A stretch of 64,000 nt of DNA from Dyadobacter flavalbus (GTDB taxonomy: Bacteria; Bacteroidota; Bacteroidia; Cytophagales; Spirosomataceae): positions 62,001 to 126,000 of the forward strand of contig NZ_VBSN01000073.1 of NCBI RefSeq assembly GCF_006149045.1, given 5' to 3'. Positions 42,857-51,424 of this stretch are shown here, piece by piece. A program made the translations under genes and the position numbers. Numbering within the stretch: the stretch's first letter is position 1; every line of letters starts with the position of its first letter. Under the pieces are notes generated by a model. The model saw only the letters and a program-made list of their open reading frames with translations. It did no database searches and had not been told where the DNA came from.

Positions 42857-43188
42857 ATTTGAACGAACATCCGTTCGCTTCTCTGCTTCTTACACGGTTT
42901 AGCACTTAACAACTCGCTCCGACCTTAAAATTTATCTGGTTGGCATCACCGTTCTCATGCAGGACCCCACGGATGGTTTGTGGTGGGCTTTGCGCAATCC
43001 CCTTTTGAATTAGTTGATTTTTTGCTGAATGATTTTCGCTATGGAACAATTTATCCGTTCCGTAACATGCCATTCACAAATTTGATTAAGATTTTTGACA
43101 GCTGTTCCGGACGTCTGTATCCGAAACCGGTATGGAGCTGAACCTTCATGATCATTTTTTACACCCGAATTTTAATAAAATACATATA
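42857..43188 (+). promoter_or_regulatory. Long 5' leader of the DEAD-box helicase gene
   Basis: This is about 330 nt without a conventional gene, preceding the helicase ATG. It contains several possible hairpins: CGAAC (42864-42868) with GTTCG (42873-42877), CCCAC (42966-42970) with GTGGG (42983-42987), and GGAAC (43043-43047) with GTTCC (43057-43061). Two short ORFs of 18 codons each start at 42957 and 43029. A structured regulatory leader, for example cold-responsive as for other bacterial DEAD-box genes, is plausible but unproven. Confidence 0.45.
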
Positions 43189-44946
43189 ATGACAACTGAA
43201 AATTTTGAAACTTTCTCAGAGCTTGGTCTCTCGGAAAACATCCTGAAAGCCTTAAATGAAATGGGTTTTGAAAAACCCTCTCCGATTCAGGCACAGGGAA
43301 TCCCCGCAGTATTACAAGGTTCCGACGTAATTGGACAAGCCCAGACGGGAACCGGAAAAACTGCAGCATTCGGAATTCCTGTACTGGAAAGAATTGATAT
43401 AACCAGCAATGCAGTACAAGCACTTATCCTCTGCCCTACCCGCGAACTTGCCGTTCAGGTTTCGGAAGAAATAGGAAGACTTGCCAAATACCAGAGAGGA
43501 CTTAAAATTGAAGCGATTTACGGCGGTGACTCTATTGACCGTCAAATACGCTCACTGAAAAAAGGCGTACATATCGTGGTCGGAACTCCTGGCCGTGTGA
43601 TGGACCATATGGAACGTAAAACGTTGAAATTCGACGAAGTACGCATGATGGTTCTGGATGAAGCGGATGAAATGCTTGATATGGGCTTCCGGGAAGATAT
43701 TGAAAGTATTTTGGCCGATATGCCCGAAGATCGTCAGACAATCCTGTTTTCTGCAACGATGTCCAAGCCGATCATGTCTATCACAAAGCGCTTCCTTAAT
43801 GATCCGATCCTGATCAAGGTTGTACGTAACGAGCTGACAAACCAGAATATTGAACAGGTTTATTTTGAAGTAAAACCGCAGGCCAAAGTTGAAGTAATGA
43901 CCCGGCTGATCGATATGCATCATCTTAAATCACTGCTTGTTTTTTGCAATACCAAACGCAAAGTGGACGAAATTGTTGAAGATCTTCAATTGAGAGGCTA
44001 TGCTTCCGAAGGTATTCACGGCGATTTGCGCCAGCAGCAACGCAGCAATGTAATGAGCAAATTCAAAGCTGGTGTAACAACGATTCTTGTTGCTACCGAC
44101 GTTGCAGCCCGCGGTATTGACGTAAGCGGTCTGGATGGCGTGATCAATTATGACATTCCGCTGGATGAAGAATATTATGTTCACCGTATCGGCCGTACAG
44201 GCCGTGCCGGAATGTCCGGAAAAGCATTTTCTCTTGTTGCAAGAGATGAGAAATACCGTCTTAAATCGATTGAAGGCTATACCAAAGTCAAAATTGAAAA
44301 AGGCGTCATTCCTTCTTACGAAGATATTGTAGGTGTCCGTAAAGCACGCTTTGTAGAATCAATTTCCAATTCTATTAAAGAAGGCGATGATCTTAACCTT
44401 TATAATGATGTGCTGGAAATGCTTCATCACAGCGGTTTTACAACCGAACAGGTGGTAGCCGCACTTGCCAAGCAGATTATGGGTGTTCAGAAAAACGAAT
44501 ATACCGACAGCAACCTGGCATGGGAAGAAAGACGCAGTGACAGAGACGGCCGTCGCGAAGGCAGCGGCGACAGGTTTGAACGCCGTTCATCAGGAAGCCG
44601 TTTTGAAAGAGGCGGTGACCGTCGGGAAAATGACCGTTATGCACCATCAGCACGCAGATCTGAAGGCGGACGTGACGGAGATTCAAGACGCAGCGGTACA
44701 CCTGAAGCCGGCATGACCCGCTTGTTCCTGAGCCTTGGACGTAAGGATCATATCCTGCCGAAAGATATTGTCGGAGCCATTGCAGGCGAAGCCAATATTC
44801 CCGGAAAAACCATCGGCGCCATCGACATTTACGATAAATTCACATTTGTTGACGTTCCGGAACGCGATGCGCGTGCAGTTCTGAGAGCAATGGATGGAAA
44901 TACAATCAAAGGGAAACCGGTTCAGATTGATATTGCCAAACAATAA
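43189..44946 (+). CDS. DEAD-box RNA helicase with DbpA-type RNA-binding domain
   Basis: 585 residues from ATG at 43189. The Q motif is FEKPSPIQAQGIP, motif I AQTGTGKT (51-58), and Ia PTRELAVQ. GTPGRVMDH follows, then motif II VLDEADE, SAT, and the C-terminal ATDVAARGIDVSGLDGVINYDIP with HRIGRTGRAG. Residues from about 430 hold an Arg/Gly/Ser-rich linker (RRSSGSRFERGGDRR), followed by a C-terminal DbpA RNA-binding domain (MTRLFLSLGRKDHILPKDIVG to the end). It resembles CsdA/DeaD and probably acts in ribosome assembly and cold adaptation. Confidence 0.94.
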   Translation: MTTENFETFSELGLSENILKALNEMGFEKPSPIQAQGIPAVLQGSDVIGQAQTGTGKTAAFGIPVLERIDITSNAVQALILCPTRELAVQVSEEIGRLAKYQRGLKIEAIYGGDSIDRQIRSLKKGVHIVVGTPGRVMDHMERKTLKFDEVRMMVLDEADEMLDMGFREDIESILADMPEDRQTILFSATMSKPIMSITKRFLNDPILIKVVRNELTNQNIEQVYFEVKPQAKVEVMTRLIDMHHLKSLLVFCNTKRKVDEIVEDLQLRGYASEGIHGDLRQQQRSNVMSKFKAGVTTILVATDVAARGIDVSGLDGVINYDIPLDEEYYVHRIGRTGRAGMSGKAFSLVARDEKYRLKSIEGYTKVKIEKGVIPSYEDIVGVRKARFVESISNSIKEGDDLNLYNDVLEMLHHSGFTTEQVVAALAKQIMGVQKNEYTDSNLAWEERRSDRDGRREGSGDRFERRSSGSRFERGGDRRENDRYAPSARRSEGGRDGDSRRSGTPEAGMTRLFLSLGRKDHILPKDIVGAIAGEANIPGKTIGAIDIYDKFTFVDVPERDARAVLRAMDGNTIKGKPVQIDIAKQ

Positions 44947-44960
44947 TCAATATAATTATT

Positions 44961-45000
44961 AACAAAAAAAGGGACTTGTAAAAAAGTCCCTTTTTTTGTT
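44961..45000 (+). terminator. Terminator of the DEAD-box gene, abutting the next gene
   Basis: A perfect 17-bp stem (AACAAAAAAAGGGACTT, 44961-44977, with 44984-45000) has a 6-nt loop and an internal T7 run. It ends only 11 bp before the DinB ATG. Confidence 0.85.
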
Positions 45001-45010
45001 ACTTTTCTTC

Positions 45011-45526
45011 ATGAAAAATAATGAAAAACCGGAAGTATGGCTTCGCGGGCCACTTGCGGAAATCCCTGATTTGTTACAGCCGGTTGCACATGCCCTTCTT
45101 CAGGCACAGGAAGAAATTACAGTTTTGGTTCAGGATTTTCCGGACGAACTGCTCTGGGAAAAACCGGCGGGCGTAGCTTCTGCCGGATTTCATCTTCAGC
45201 ACATGGCCGGTGTTCTGGACAGGCTTTTTACTTATGCGAGAGGAGAATCGCTGCTGGAAAACCAGCTTGCCTATTTGAAAGCAGAAGGAAACCCGCCTTT
45301 TCCGGGCTGTACCGCTGCGGATCTTCTGAAAGTTCTGGATGACCGCCTTTTATCCGTTATGCAGCAATTGAAGCAAACCGACGAAAGTACTTTGAAAGAA
45401 GTACGTTACGTTGGACGCGCAGGAATCCCTTCTACGCATTTGGGCCTTCTGTTCCATGCTGCCGAGCATACGCAGCGGCATCTGGGCCAGCTTCTGGTAA
45501 CTGCACGCATATTAACATCTGCTTAA
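45011..45526 (+). CDS. DinB-like metalloprotein
   Basis: 171 residues, a four-helix bundle of the DinB/YfiT family. The three metal-ligand histidines are visible: one in FHLQHMAGVL and two in HAAEHTQRHLGQL. Family members include bacillithiol- and mycothiol-dependent transferases and many proteins of unknown role. The ATG at 45011 follows directly after the helicase terminator. A TACTTTTC sequence between them is only a near match to the -7 consensus. Confidence 0.85.
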   Translation: MKNNEKPEVWLRGPLAEIPDLLQPVAHALLQAQEEITVLVQDFPDELLWEKPAGVASAGFHLQHMAGVLDRLFTYARGESLLENQLAYLKAEGNPPFPGCTAADLLKVLDDRLLSVMQQLKQTDESTLKEVRYVGRAGIPSTHLGLLFHAAEHTQRHLGQLLVTARILTSA

Positions 45527-45600
45527 CATCTGCAAAGGAGTAGAACAAAACAGCTGTTTATCTTTTTTGACAAATTTTCTTAATTGTTAAAACGCGTTTT

Positions 45601-46446
45601 ATGCAAAATTTCAAAAAAGGCTGCTTGCTCTGCCTGCTTGCACTTTGCAGCCTGACCGTACAGGCACAGAAAAATCCTGAAGACAAGGCCGGCTGGAAAC
45701 TGGGTGCCCAATCGTATACTTTCCGGTTGTTTACTTTTGATGAGGCCCTGAAAAAAATCGACAGCTGCGGCCTGAAATACGTGGAAGCTTTTCCGGGACA
45801 GAAACTGGGCGGCAATTTGGAAGGAACCATGGACTTCAAAATGAGTGCGCAAAAACGACAGGAAGTTAAAAATCTGCTGAAAAAGCATGGCATTACGATT
45901 ACTGCATTCGGCGTGGTCAATGGAAAGGATAAAGCGGAATGGGAACAGCTTTTTGAGTTTGCAAAGGATATGGGAATACTGAACATAGACACCGAGCCGA
46001 ACCCGGATCAGTTTGCCTACATCATTCCGATGGCTGAAAAATACAAGATCAATGTTGCATTGCACAATCACCCGAAACCTTCCCGTTTCTGGCATCCCGA
46101 TACGGTTCTTAAATATGCAGGAAACAGCAAGTTCATTGGTTCGTGTTCGGATATCGGCCATTGGGTAAGATCCGGCCTTGATCCGGTAGAATGCCTCAAA
46201 CAACTGAACGGACATGTCATGGGCATGCATTTCAAGGACGTTGTAAAAGATTCTCCGGACGGCCAGTATCATGATGTGATCTGGGGAAAAGGCGACAGTA
46301 AAGTGGATGCAGTCATTGCAGAAATGAAGCGCCAGAAATTCAAAGGCCCGATTTCGGTTGAATACGAATATCACTGGGAAAATAACGGTCCGGAAGTAGC
46401 GGAAAGTGTAAAATATTTCCGTCAGGCTTACGAAAAGACCAAGTAG
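45601..46446 (+). CDS. Secreted xylose-isomerase-like TIM-barrel protein (sugar phosphate isomerase/epimerase family)
   Basis: 281 residues with a signal peptide (MQNFKKGCLLCLLALCSLTVQA, cleavage near 22), so it works outside the cytoplasm. The AP endonuclease-2/xylose isomerase-like barrel has metal-ligand candidates Glu132 (IDTEPNPD), His157 (ALHNHP), Asp184 and His187 (SCSDIGHW), His210 (MGMHFKDV) and a late Glu (ISVEYEYHW). Exported members in Bacteroidota often accompany oxidation of sugars to keto-sugars; here that link is only suggested by the GMC operon elsewhere in the window. It is convergent with the phospholipase-like gene. Confidence 0.87.
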   Translation: MQNFKKGCLLCLLALCSLTVQAQKNPEDKAGWKLGAQSYTFRLFTFDEALKKIDSCGLKYVEAFPGQKLGGNLEGTMDFKMSAQKRQEVKNLLKKHGITITAFGVVNGKDKAEWEQLFEFAKDMGILNIDTEPNPDQFAYIIPMAEKYKINVALHNHPKPSRFWHPDTVLKYAGNSKFIGSCSDIGHWVRSGLDPVECLKQLNGHVMGMHFKDVVKDSPDGQYHDVIWGKGDSKVDAVIAEMKRQKFKGPISVEYEYHWENNGPEVAESVKYFRQAYEKTK

Positions 46447-46462
46447 CAACAGTAAACATTTG

Positions 46463-47497
46463 TTACTCGTCTCCTTCCGGCCTTACCCGAAGAAGCCGCT
46501 GAAACCAGCTTTGCTGTTCAGCGGCTTCTTCATTCTTCACTTTTTCGTCCGGAACAAATCCTGCAATTGTCTTCAAGTCGGGCTGGCCGGCATTGATCCA
46601 GCAACTAAACCAGATGTCTCCTACCATTTTTACAGATGCCTTCATGCGCCTTTCTACTTGTCCGCCAAGCATCTGATGATATTTTTCTGAAAATTCCCTT
46701 GAATAGGATCTCGTCAGTACATTGTTCCTGAGTTCGTAACTGTATTTCTTATAAGGATCGAAACTGGCGGTCAGCTGTTTTTCAAACTCAAAAACGGAAT
46801 CGCTGGCCATATTGGAGGCCATTACGGTTTTCCAGACTTGCTCCGCAATATCCGTTTGATAAACCGGTTCACCGATCCACATTTCATAATCCTCTGCAAA
46901 CAGTTCCGGCAGTCGCGATTCCCAGAATGCGTGGATTCCTTCCTGATTGCTGAGCTGTCCGTTGTAATTTCTGGTTGTGTGCAAAGGGACATGCGCGTCG
47001 GCAATGTAATGGCCGAGATCCGCAGATATCCTTAGAATTCTTGCCGGGTCGCGTGCTTTAAATGCTTCTGTCAGCTGAAAAACAGCGGTTTGAATATACC
47101 ACGGCACGATTCCGTGTTTTCGCAGGCTGTCTTCACCGATTTTCTGTACGGCATCTTTCCAGTATTTTGGCAGAGTGATCCTGGCGCTGTCCCCATATAC
47201 ATCCAGATCCACGTAATGCCTTTCTGCTTCGCCGACAACAGAATATCTTCTTCTGTCCGGGTTTGTTGCATTTTCGGTGAGGTAATCAATGTTCTTTTTA
47301 TAGAAATACTGCATTTCAGCCGGAAGCCGGAATACAGCCATGCGGTTAATCCGCTTATGCGCCCAGAACCCCCATTTTACATCAGCGGCCTGAACAATGC
47401 TGGTCACCAGCATAAAAAGATGCAGACAAGCAATGAATCTCAGAAAAAACCGGTAGCCGGCAGATTTTTTTTTGCGAAAGACACCAAGTTGTGCCAT
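46463..47497 (-). CDS. Zinc-dependent phospholipase C / S1-P1 nuclease-like secreted protein
   Basis: 344 residues from ATG at 47497. The N-terminal signal is FFLRFIACLHLFMLVTSIVQAA. The mature start is KWGFWAHKRINRMAVFRLP, where Trp and His residues near the new N-terminus are zinc ligands in this superfamily. Further ligands are in RHYVDLD, ADLGHYIADAHVPLHTT and GIHAFWESRLPELF. This set fits the zinc-dependent phospholipase C/S1-P1 fold, but whether lipids or nucleic acids are cut cannot be told. A longer in-frame start at 47659 adds residues with no family similarity. Confidence 0.8.
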   Translation of the reverse strand: MAQLGVFRKKKSAGYRFFLRFIACLHLFMLVTSIVQAADVKWGFWAHKRINRMAVFRLPAEMQYFYKKNIDYLTENATNPDRRRYSVVGEAERHYVDLDVYGDSARITLPKYWKDAVQKIGEDSLRKHGIVPWYIQTAVFQLTEAFKARDPARILRISADLGHYIADAHVPLHTTRNYNGQLSNQEGIHAFWESRLPELFAEDYEMWIGEPVYQTDIAEQVWKTVMASNMASDSVFEFEKQLTASFDPYKKYSYELRNNVLTRSYSREFSEKYHQMLGGQVERRMKASVKMVGDIWFSCWINAGQPDLKTIAGFVPDEKVKNEEAAEQQSWFQRLLRVRPEGDE

Positions 47498-47841
47498 ATA
47501 AAATTTTGATGCTGTCCAAAAAATGATTTTTGCCTGTTTAGACGCTTGCAGCAGAAAAAGTAACAGGCAGCATAACTTTTGATACTGAAATTTCTCTATT
47601 ACTGCACTTCTAACCAGTAAAATTCCATTTTCAGAAACCTGGTTTTCTCCCGATTGCAATTTTTAACAAAAAAGAACCCCGAATATTATTCTATCATTTG
47701 CAGAACGAGATAGATATTATTTTTTATTTTCAATTTAAATCAGAATATATTATATAATATATACAAATAATGCAATTTACGAATATCTGATTATCTTTGT
47801 AACCTAAATGAGCCGATTTGATATAATTGATTGAAATCATA
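47498..47841. other. AT-rich intergenic region between divergent genes
   Basis: 344 bp without a supportable gene. It contains the -7 box at 47792 for the Dabb gene and an 18-bp AT-only palindrome at 47745-47762. I find no matching TAnnTTTG on the minus strand for the phospholipase-like gene. Confidence 0.6.
47792..47799 (+). promoter_or_regulatory. -7 box of the Dabb gene
   Basis: TATCTTTG is a full TAnnTTTG match 42 bp before the ATG at 47842. No TTG is at the proper distance. Confidence 0.45.
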
Positions 47842-48246
47842 ATGAAACCAAGAAATAAAACGATAGGATACTTGATACCGGTTTTCGCTTTGTGCGTGTT
47901 CATGCTCGTTATTTACGGAGCTTACGTTCCGCATAAACCTGCCGAAATACAGCGCGTAGTGTGCATCAAGTTCAAGCCGGGCACGACGCCGGAAGACATT
48001 GACAAGCATATGCGTGATTTTGCATCTATGAAAAACACGGTGAAGGACGTGGTTGCCTATTCCGCAGGCCATGTTCAGAAATCGGGCACAAACGAAAACC
48101 AGTTTGACGTGATTCATTATCTCACATTCCGCACCAAAGAAGGCGCGCTGCAATATGCTTCCAATGCTGATCACAAGGCTTTTGTTAAAGCAAATGAAGG
48201 CAAATGGGAAAATGTGCTGGAAATGAATTCGAATATTGAAAAATAA
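47842..48246 (+). CDS. Membrane-anchored Dabb (stress-responsive alpha/beta barrel) protein
   Basis: 134 residues. The N-terminal membrane anchor or signal (IGYLIPVFALCVFMLVIYGAYV) is followed by a Dabb ferredoxin-like domain. It has RVVCIKFKPGTTPEDIDKHMRDFASMKN, VAYSAGHVQ, FDVIHYLTFRTKEGALQYASNADHKAFV and a final VLEMNSNIE. Dabb proteins form dimeric barrels and include polyketide-cyclase-like enzymes, but most have no known reaction. Confidence 0.85.
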   Translation: MKPRNKTIGYLIPVFALCVFMLVIYGAYVPHKPAEIQRVVCIKFKPGTTPEDIDKHMRDFASMKNTVKDVVAYSAGHVQKSGTNENQFDVIHYLTFRTKEGALQYASNADHKAFVKANEGKWENVLEMNSNIEK

Positions 48247-48275
48247 TCAAAGAAAGTAATAGGAGTGAAATTCTT

Positions 48276-48306
48276 AAAAAGAGCCGGGCTTCCCGACTCT
48301 TTTTTT
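48276..48306. terminator. Terminator between convergent Dabb and ung genes
   Basis: The stem AAAAAGAG-C-CGGG / CCCG-A-CTCTTTTT has one mismatch, a 3-nt loop and a long T run on the plus strand. It can serve both genes. Confidence 0.8.
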
Positions 48307-48316
48307 ATTTGCCGCC

Positions 48317-48982
48317 TTACCAGTTTATCGGTTCCAGGCCTTTGCTTTCCAGATAGGCATTTGCCTTGCTGAAATGCTGGTTCCCAAACCAGCCGCCGCC
48401 GTTGGCCGACATGGGCGAAGGATGTTTTGATTTCAGTACATAATGTTTCGAAGCGTCTATCACACTGCCTTTATCCTGTGCGTAACGTCCCCACAGCATG
48501 AATACCAGATTGTTCTTTTCATCTGACAAACACTTGATAACCGCGTCTGTAAACTTTTCCCAGCCTTTGTTTTGATGCGAACCGGCAAGCCCGCTTTGAA
48601 CCGTCAGCGTGGCATTCAGCAGCAGGACGCCCTGCTTTGCCCATCTTTCCAGATTTCCTGATTTCGGAACCGGCTTGCCAAGGTCATCATGAATTTCTTT
48701 GAAAATATTGACGAGTGATGGCGGCGTTCTGACTCCTTCATTCACCGAAAAACATAGTCCATGCGCCTGCCCGGCTCCGTGATACGGGTCCTGGCCAAGA
48801 ATCACAACCTTGCACGCGTCAAAACTGCAGTAATTGAATGCATTGAAAATTTGTTTGGCAGGAGGAAATATTTGTTTGGTTGAATATTCGTTCTTAACAA
48901 ATTCAACAAGGTTTGTAAAGTAAGGTTTCTCAAACTCCGGTTCGAGTCTTTCTTTCCAGGATTGCTCTATTTTTACGTCCAT
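48317..48982 (-). CDS. ung: Uracil-DNA glycosylase
   Basis: Removes uracil from DNA. 221 residues of family 1: the catalytic water-activating loop is VVILGQDPYHGAGQAHGLCFSV (about 59-80), with the Asp in GQDPYH. GVLLLNATLTVQSG follows, with the uracil-binding region FMLWGRYAQ and the Leu/His loop KSKHPSPMSA near 185. All catalytic features are intact. Confidence 0.97.
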   Translation of the reverse strand: MDVKIEQSWKERLEPEFEKPYFTNLVEFVKNEYSTKQIFPPAKQIFNAFNYCSFDACKVVILGQDPYHGAGQAHGLCFSVNEGVRTPPSLVNIFKEIHDDLGKPVPKSGNLERWAKQGVLLLNATLTVQSGLAGSHQNKGWEKFTDAVIKCLSDEKNNLVFMLWGRYAQDKGSVIDASKHYVLKSKHPSPMSANGGGWFGNQHFSKANAYLESKGLEPINW

Positions 48983-49077
48983 AAAGTGGTTTTTAATTTG
49001 ATATCCAAATTATATGATTTTGTTTTGGTTTTATCAGCATTTGATTACTATTTTCGTTTGAGTGGAAGAACTGAAAT

Positions 49078-49105
49078 TTGACTATTCAACACTTCCTTAC
49101 TTTTG
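49078..49105 (+). promoter_or_regulatory. Promoter of apaG
   Basis: TTG (49078-49080), a 17-nt spacer and TACTTTTG (49098-49105) match the consensus. The ATG follows 28 bp after the -7 box. Confidence 0.65.
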
Positions 49106-49132
49106 CAACATTCATAAACACCTTCATTCCAT

Positions 49133-49519
49133 ATGGTTTCCAAAGTGACAGATGGTGTAAAAGTCACCGTTTTAACAGAATATCAGCCGGACTATTCCAA
49201 TCCGGGGCAAGATCATTACGTCTTTACATATAAAATACTGATAGAAAATCATAGTGAGTACACGGTCAAGCTTTTAAGGCGGCACTGGCTCATTTATGAC
49301 GCAAACGGAACCGTCCGCGAAGTGGAAGGAGCCGGCATTGTGGGACTGCAGCCGATCCTGGAACCGGGCGATGTCCATGATTATGTATCCGGCTGCAACC
49401 TGCGTACCGACATGGGCAAAATGGCCGGGACTTATCTCATGGAACGCGTTCTCGACGGACGCCAGTTTCGTGTGATCATTCCTGCTTTTTCGCTGGTGGC
49501 TCCTTACAGAATGAACTAG
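49133..49519 (+). CDS. apaG: ApaG domain protein
   Basis: The 128-residue fibronectin-III-like fold protein has ApaG motifs: VTVLTEYQPDYSNPGQDHYVFTYKILIENHSEYTVKLLRRHWLIYDANG, VEGAGIVGLQPILEPGDVHDYVSGC and MAGTYLMER. It is associated with cobalt/magnesium resistance and bis(5'-nucleosyl) tetraphosphate genes elsewhere; its biochemical role is not settled. It is a single-gene unit with its own promoter and terminator. Confidence 0.93.
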   Translation: MVSKVTDGVKVTVLTEYQPDYSNPGQDHYVFTYKILIENHSEYTVKLLRRHWLIYDANGTVREVEGAGIVGLQPILEPGDVHDYVSGCNLRTDMGKMAGTYLMERVLDGRQFRVIIPAFSLVAPYRMN

Positions 49520-49540
49520 CATTACCCGTTTTTTTCGCAT

Positions 49541-49565
49541 GCAGGGATACTTCCCTGCTTTTTTT
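49541..49565 (+). terminator. Terminator of apaG
   Basis: GCAGGGA (49541-49547) pairs with TCCCTGC (49552-49558) around a 4-nt loop and is followed by a run of seven T. It ends 14 bp before the next gene. Confidence 0.88.
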
Positions 49566-49578
49566 AAACGCTTCACCA

Positions 49579-50355
49579 TTGATTGCTGCTTATTTCAGGT
49601 ACCTGTTCCATTCAGGAAACGAACATTCCATTCATTCACCTTTTGTTTTTGATCTTTACACACAGGTTATTAAAGCAAAAAAAGACCGTAATCCGGATTA
49701 CAGAAGCTTAAAGTCGCTTCGTAAAGAACTCCTGAAATCCGATCAGCAGATAGAAATTCTTGATCTGGGTGCCGGTTCGCGCATCAACAAGTCAAATCTT
49801 CGTAAAGTAAAAACCATTGCAAAAAATGCAGAAAAGCCGGAAAAGTTCGGAAAACTTTTCAACCGGCTTATCCGAAGATTTCAGCCGGCAACTATGCTGG
49901 AACTCGGAACTTCGTTAGGGCTTACAACTTTGTATATGTCGAAAGCTGCGCCGGAATCGCGCATGTTTACATTTGAAGGCTGCCCGGAAACGGCAAAACT
50001 GGCAAGTCAGCATTTTAGTAGAATGAATGCGGACAACATTGAAATTATTACCGGAAACATTGATTCCACGCTACCCGGGTTTCTTGCCAGAACCAATACA
50101 AAGCTGGATTTCGCTTATTTCGATGCCAACCACCGGTTTGAACCCACGGTCCGCTATTTCGAAACATGCCTTCCGTACATACAAAATGAGTCGGTTTTTA
50201 TTTTTGACGATATTTACTGGTCGCCGGAAATGACGCGTGCTTGGGAGTATATCAAGGCACATCCGCAGGTTACCATAACGATTGATCTATTCTGGATCGG
50301 ACTGGTATTTTTCAGAAAAGAACAGGTCAAGGAAAATTTCATACTCCGGTTCTGA
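49579..50355 (+). CDS. Class I SAM-dependent methyltransferase
   Basis: 258 residues starting at TTG 49579 (no ATG precedes the conserved start FRYLFHSGNEHSIHSPFVFDLY). The SAM-binding motif I is MLELGTSLGLTTLYM (about 114-128), then an acidic turn at FTFEGCPE. LDFAYFDANHRFEPTVRYFE and SVFIFDDIYWSPEM follow, in the style of O-methyltransferase family 24. The substrate is unknown. An insert near residues 70-105 is basic. Confidence 0.82.
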   Translation: MIAAYFRYLFHSGNEHSIHSPFVFDLYTQVIKAKKDRNPDYRSLKSLRKELLKSDQQIEILDLGAGSRINKSNLRKVKTIAKNAEKPEKFGKLFNRLIRRFQPATMLELGTSLGLTTLYMSKAAPESRMFTFEGCPETAKLASQHFSRMNADNIEIITGNIDSTLPGFLARTNTKLDFAYFDANHRFEPTVRYFETCLPYIQNESVFIFDDIYWSPEMTRAWEYIKAHPQVTITIDLFWIGLVFFRKEQVKENFILRF

Positions 50356-50455
50356 TGGTTTCAAACTTATCAAACGGCTTGTAGGAGGTTCGACACGTAA
50401 GCTGGACAGCAAACGCTTAAGTTACTATTTTTACTTTCTGCGTCTAAAAGCTGGT

Positions 50456-51424
50456 ATGAACACACAATCAATACTCCGGGAGCTGGTCAGTAAAGAAATT
50501 ATCTCTGAAAGGCAGGCTTCCATGATTTCGGAATACGAAACTGCAAAGCCGCTTTCCGTGCATTGGGAATTACGGTTTATGCTGTACGTCGGCATCCTGC
50601 TTTTCAATTCCGGGCTCGGGATTATTATTTATGACAATATCGATTCCATCGGACATCAGGCGATTATTGCCGGAATTGCCTTGCTCACAGCCGCCTGTTT
50701 TTATTATGCGTATCGCAAAAGTCATCCGTACAGTCCTGATGAAGTACTGAACTCCAGTAAATTGCAGGAATATGTATTGTTGCTTGGCTGTGTCAGTTTT
50801 CTCGCGCTGGAAGGCTATCTGCAGTTTCAGTACAAGCTGTTTGGTTCCCGCTATGGCCTTGCCGTCCTTATCCCGACGGTTTTGTTCTTTGCATGTGCGT
50901 ACCGGTTTGATCACCGCGGCGTACTTTCCATGGCCGTTACCGGACTTGCTTCATGGCTCGGACTGACCATTGCGCCGCTTTCCGTTGTGTCCGGAAATAA
51001 TCTAACCGATCTGAAAATTCTGAATTCAGCCATTGTACTGGGCACTTTGCTGTCGGTTACTGGCTGGTTATCAGAAAAGTTGCGTATTAAAAAACACTTT
51101 TCGTATACCTACATTTTCCTTGGCGGAAATCTGGCTGCGCTGGCTGCACTTTCCGGTCTGATCAATCAGCCGTATAAAGTCGTTTACGCCATTTTAAGTT
51201 TTGCCTTTTGCCTGTTTTTTGTTCTTAATGCTCGTCGGATGCAATCACATCTTTTTCTGCTGCTTGGTGTCATATATGCCTATATTACGGTCACTTACCT
51301 GATATTTTTCAGAATAAGCGAAGATGTATACTTTTCATTAATGACCGTTTATCTTACCGTTTCCAGCATCGGGGTCATTTATTTTCTGCTGAACTTCAAG
51401 AAAATCCTCGGGACAGCAAGATGA
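50456..51424 (+). CDS. DUF2157-type multi-spanning membrane protein
   Basis: 322 residues from ATG at 50456. The short cytoplasmic N-terminus (MNTQSILRELVSKEIISERQASMISEYE) is typical of DUF2157. It is followed by about nine or ten membrane helices (FMLYVGILLFNSGLGIIIY, AIIAGIALLTAACFYYAY, LGLTIAPLSVVSG and others). The stop overlaps the start of the next membrane gene by 4 bp (ATGA), so the two are translationally coupled. Function unknown. Confidence 0.8.
   Translation: MNTQSILRELVSKEIISERQASMISEYETAKPLSVHWELRFMLYVGILLFNSGLGIIIYDNIDSIGHQAIIAGIALLTAACFYYAYRKSHPYSPDEVLNSSKLQEYVLLLGCVSFLALEGYLQFQYKLFGSRYGLAVLIPTVLFFACAYRFDHRGVLSMAVTGLASWLGLTIAPLSVVSGNNLTDLKILNSAIVLGTLLSVTGWLSEKLRIKKHFSYTYIFLGGNLAALAALSGLINQPYKVVYAILSFAFCLFFVLNARRMQSHLFLLLGVIYAYITVTYLIFFRISEDVYFSLMTVYLTVSSIGVIYFLLNFKKILGTAR

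Noticed and set aside
47745-47762. 18-bp AT-only palindrome
   Set aside because: It consists only of A and T in a very AT-rich region, so a palindrome of this kind is not unexpected by chance and no regulator or terminator signature accompanies it.
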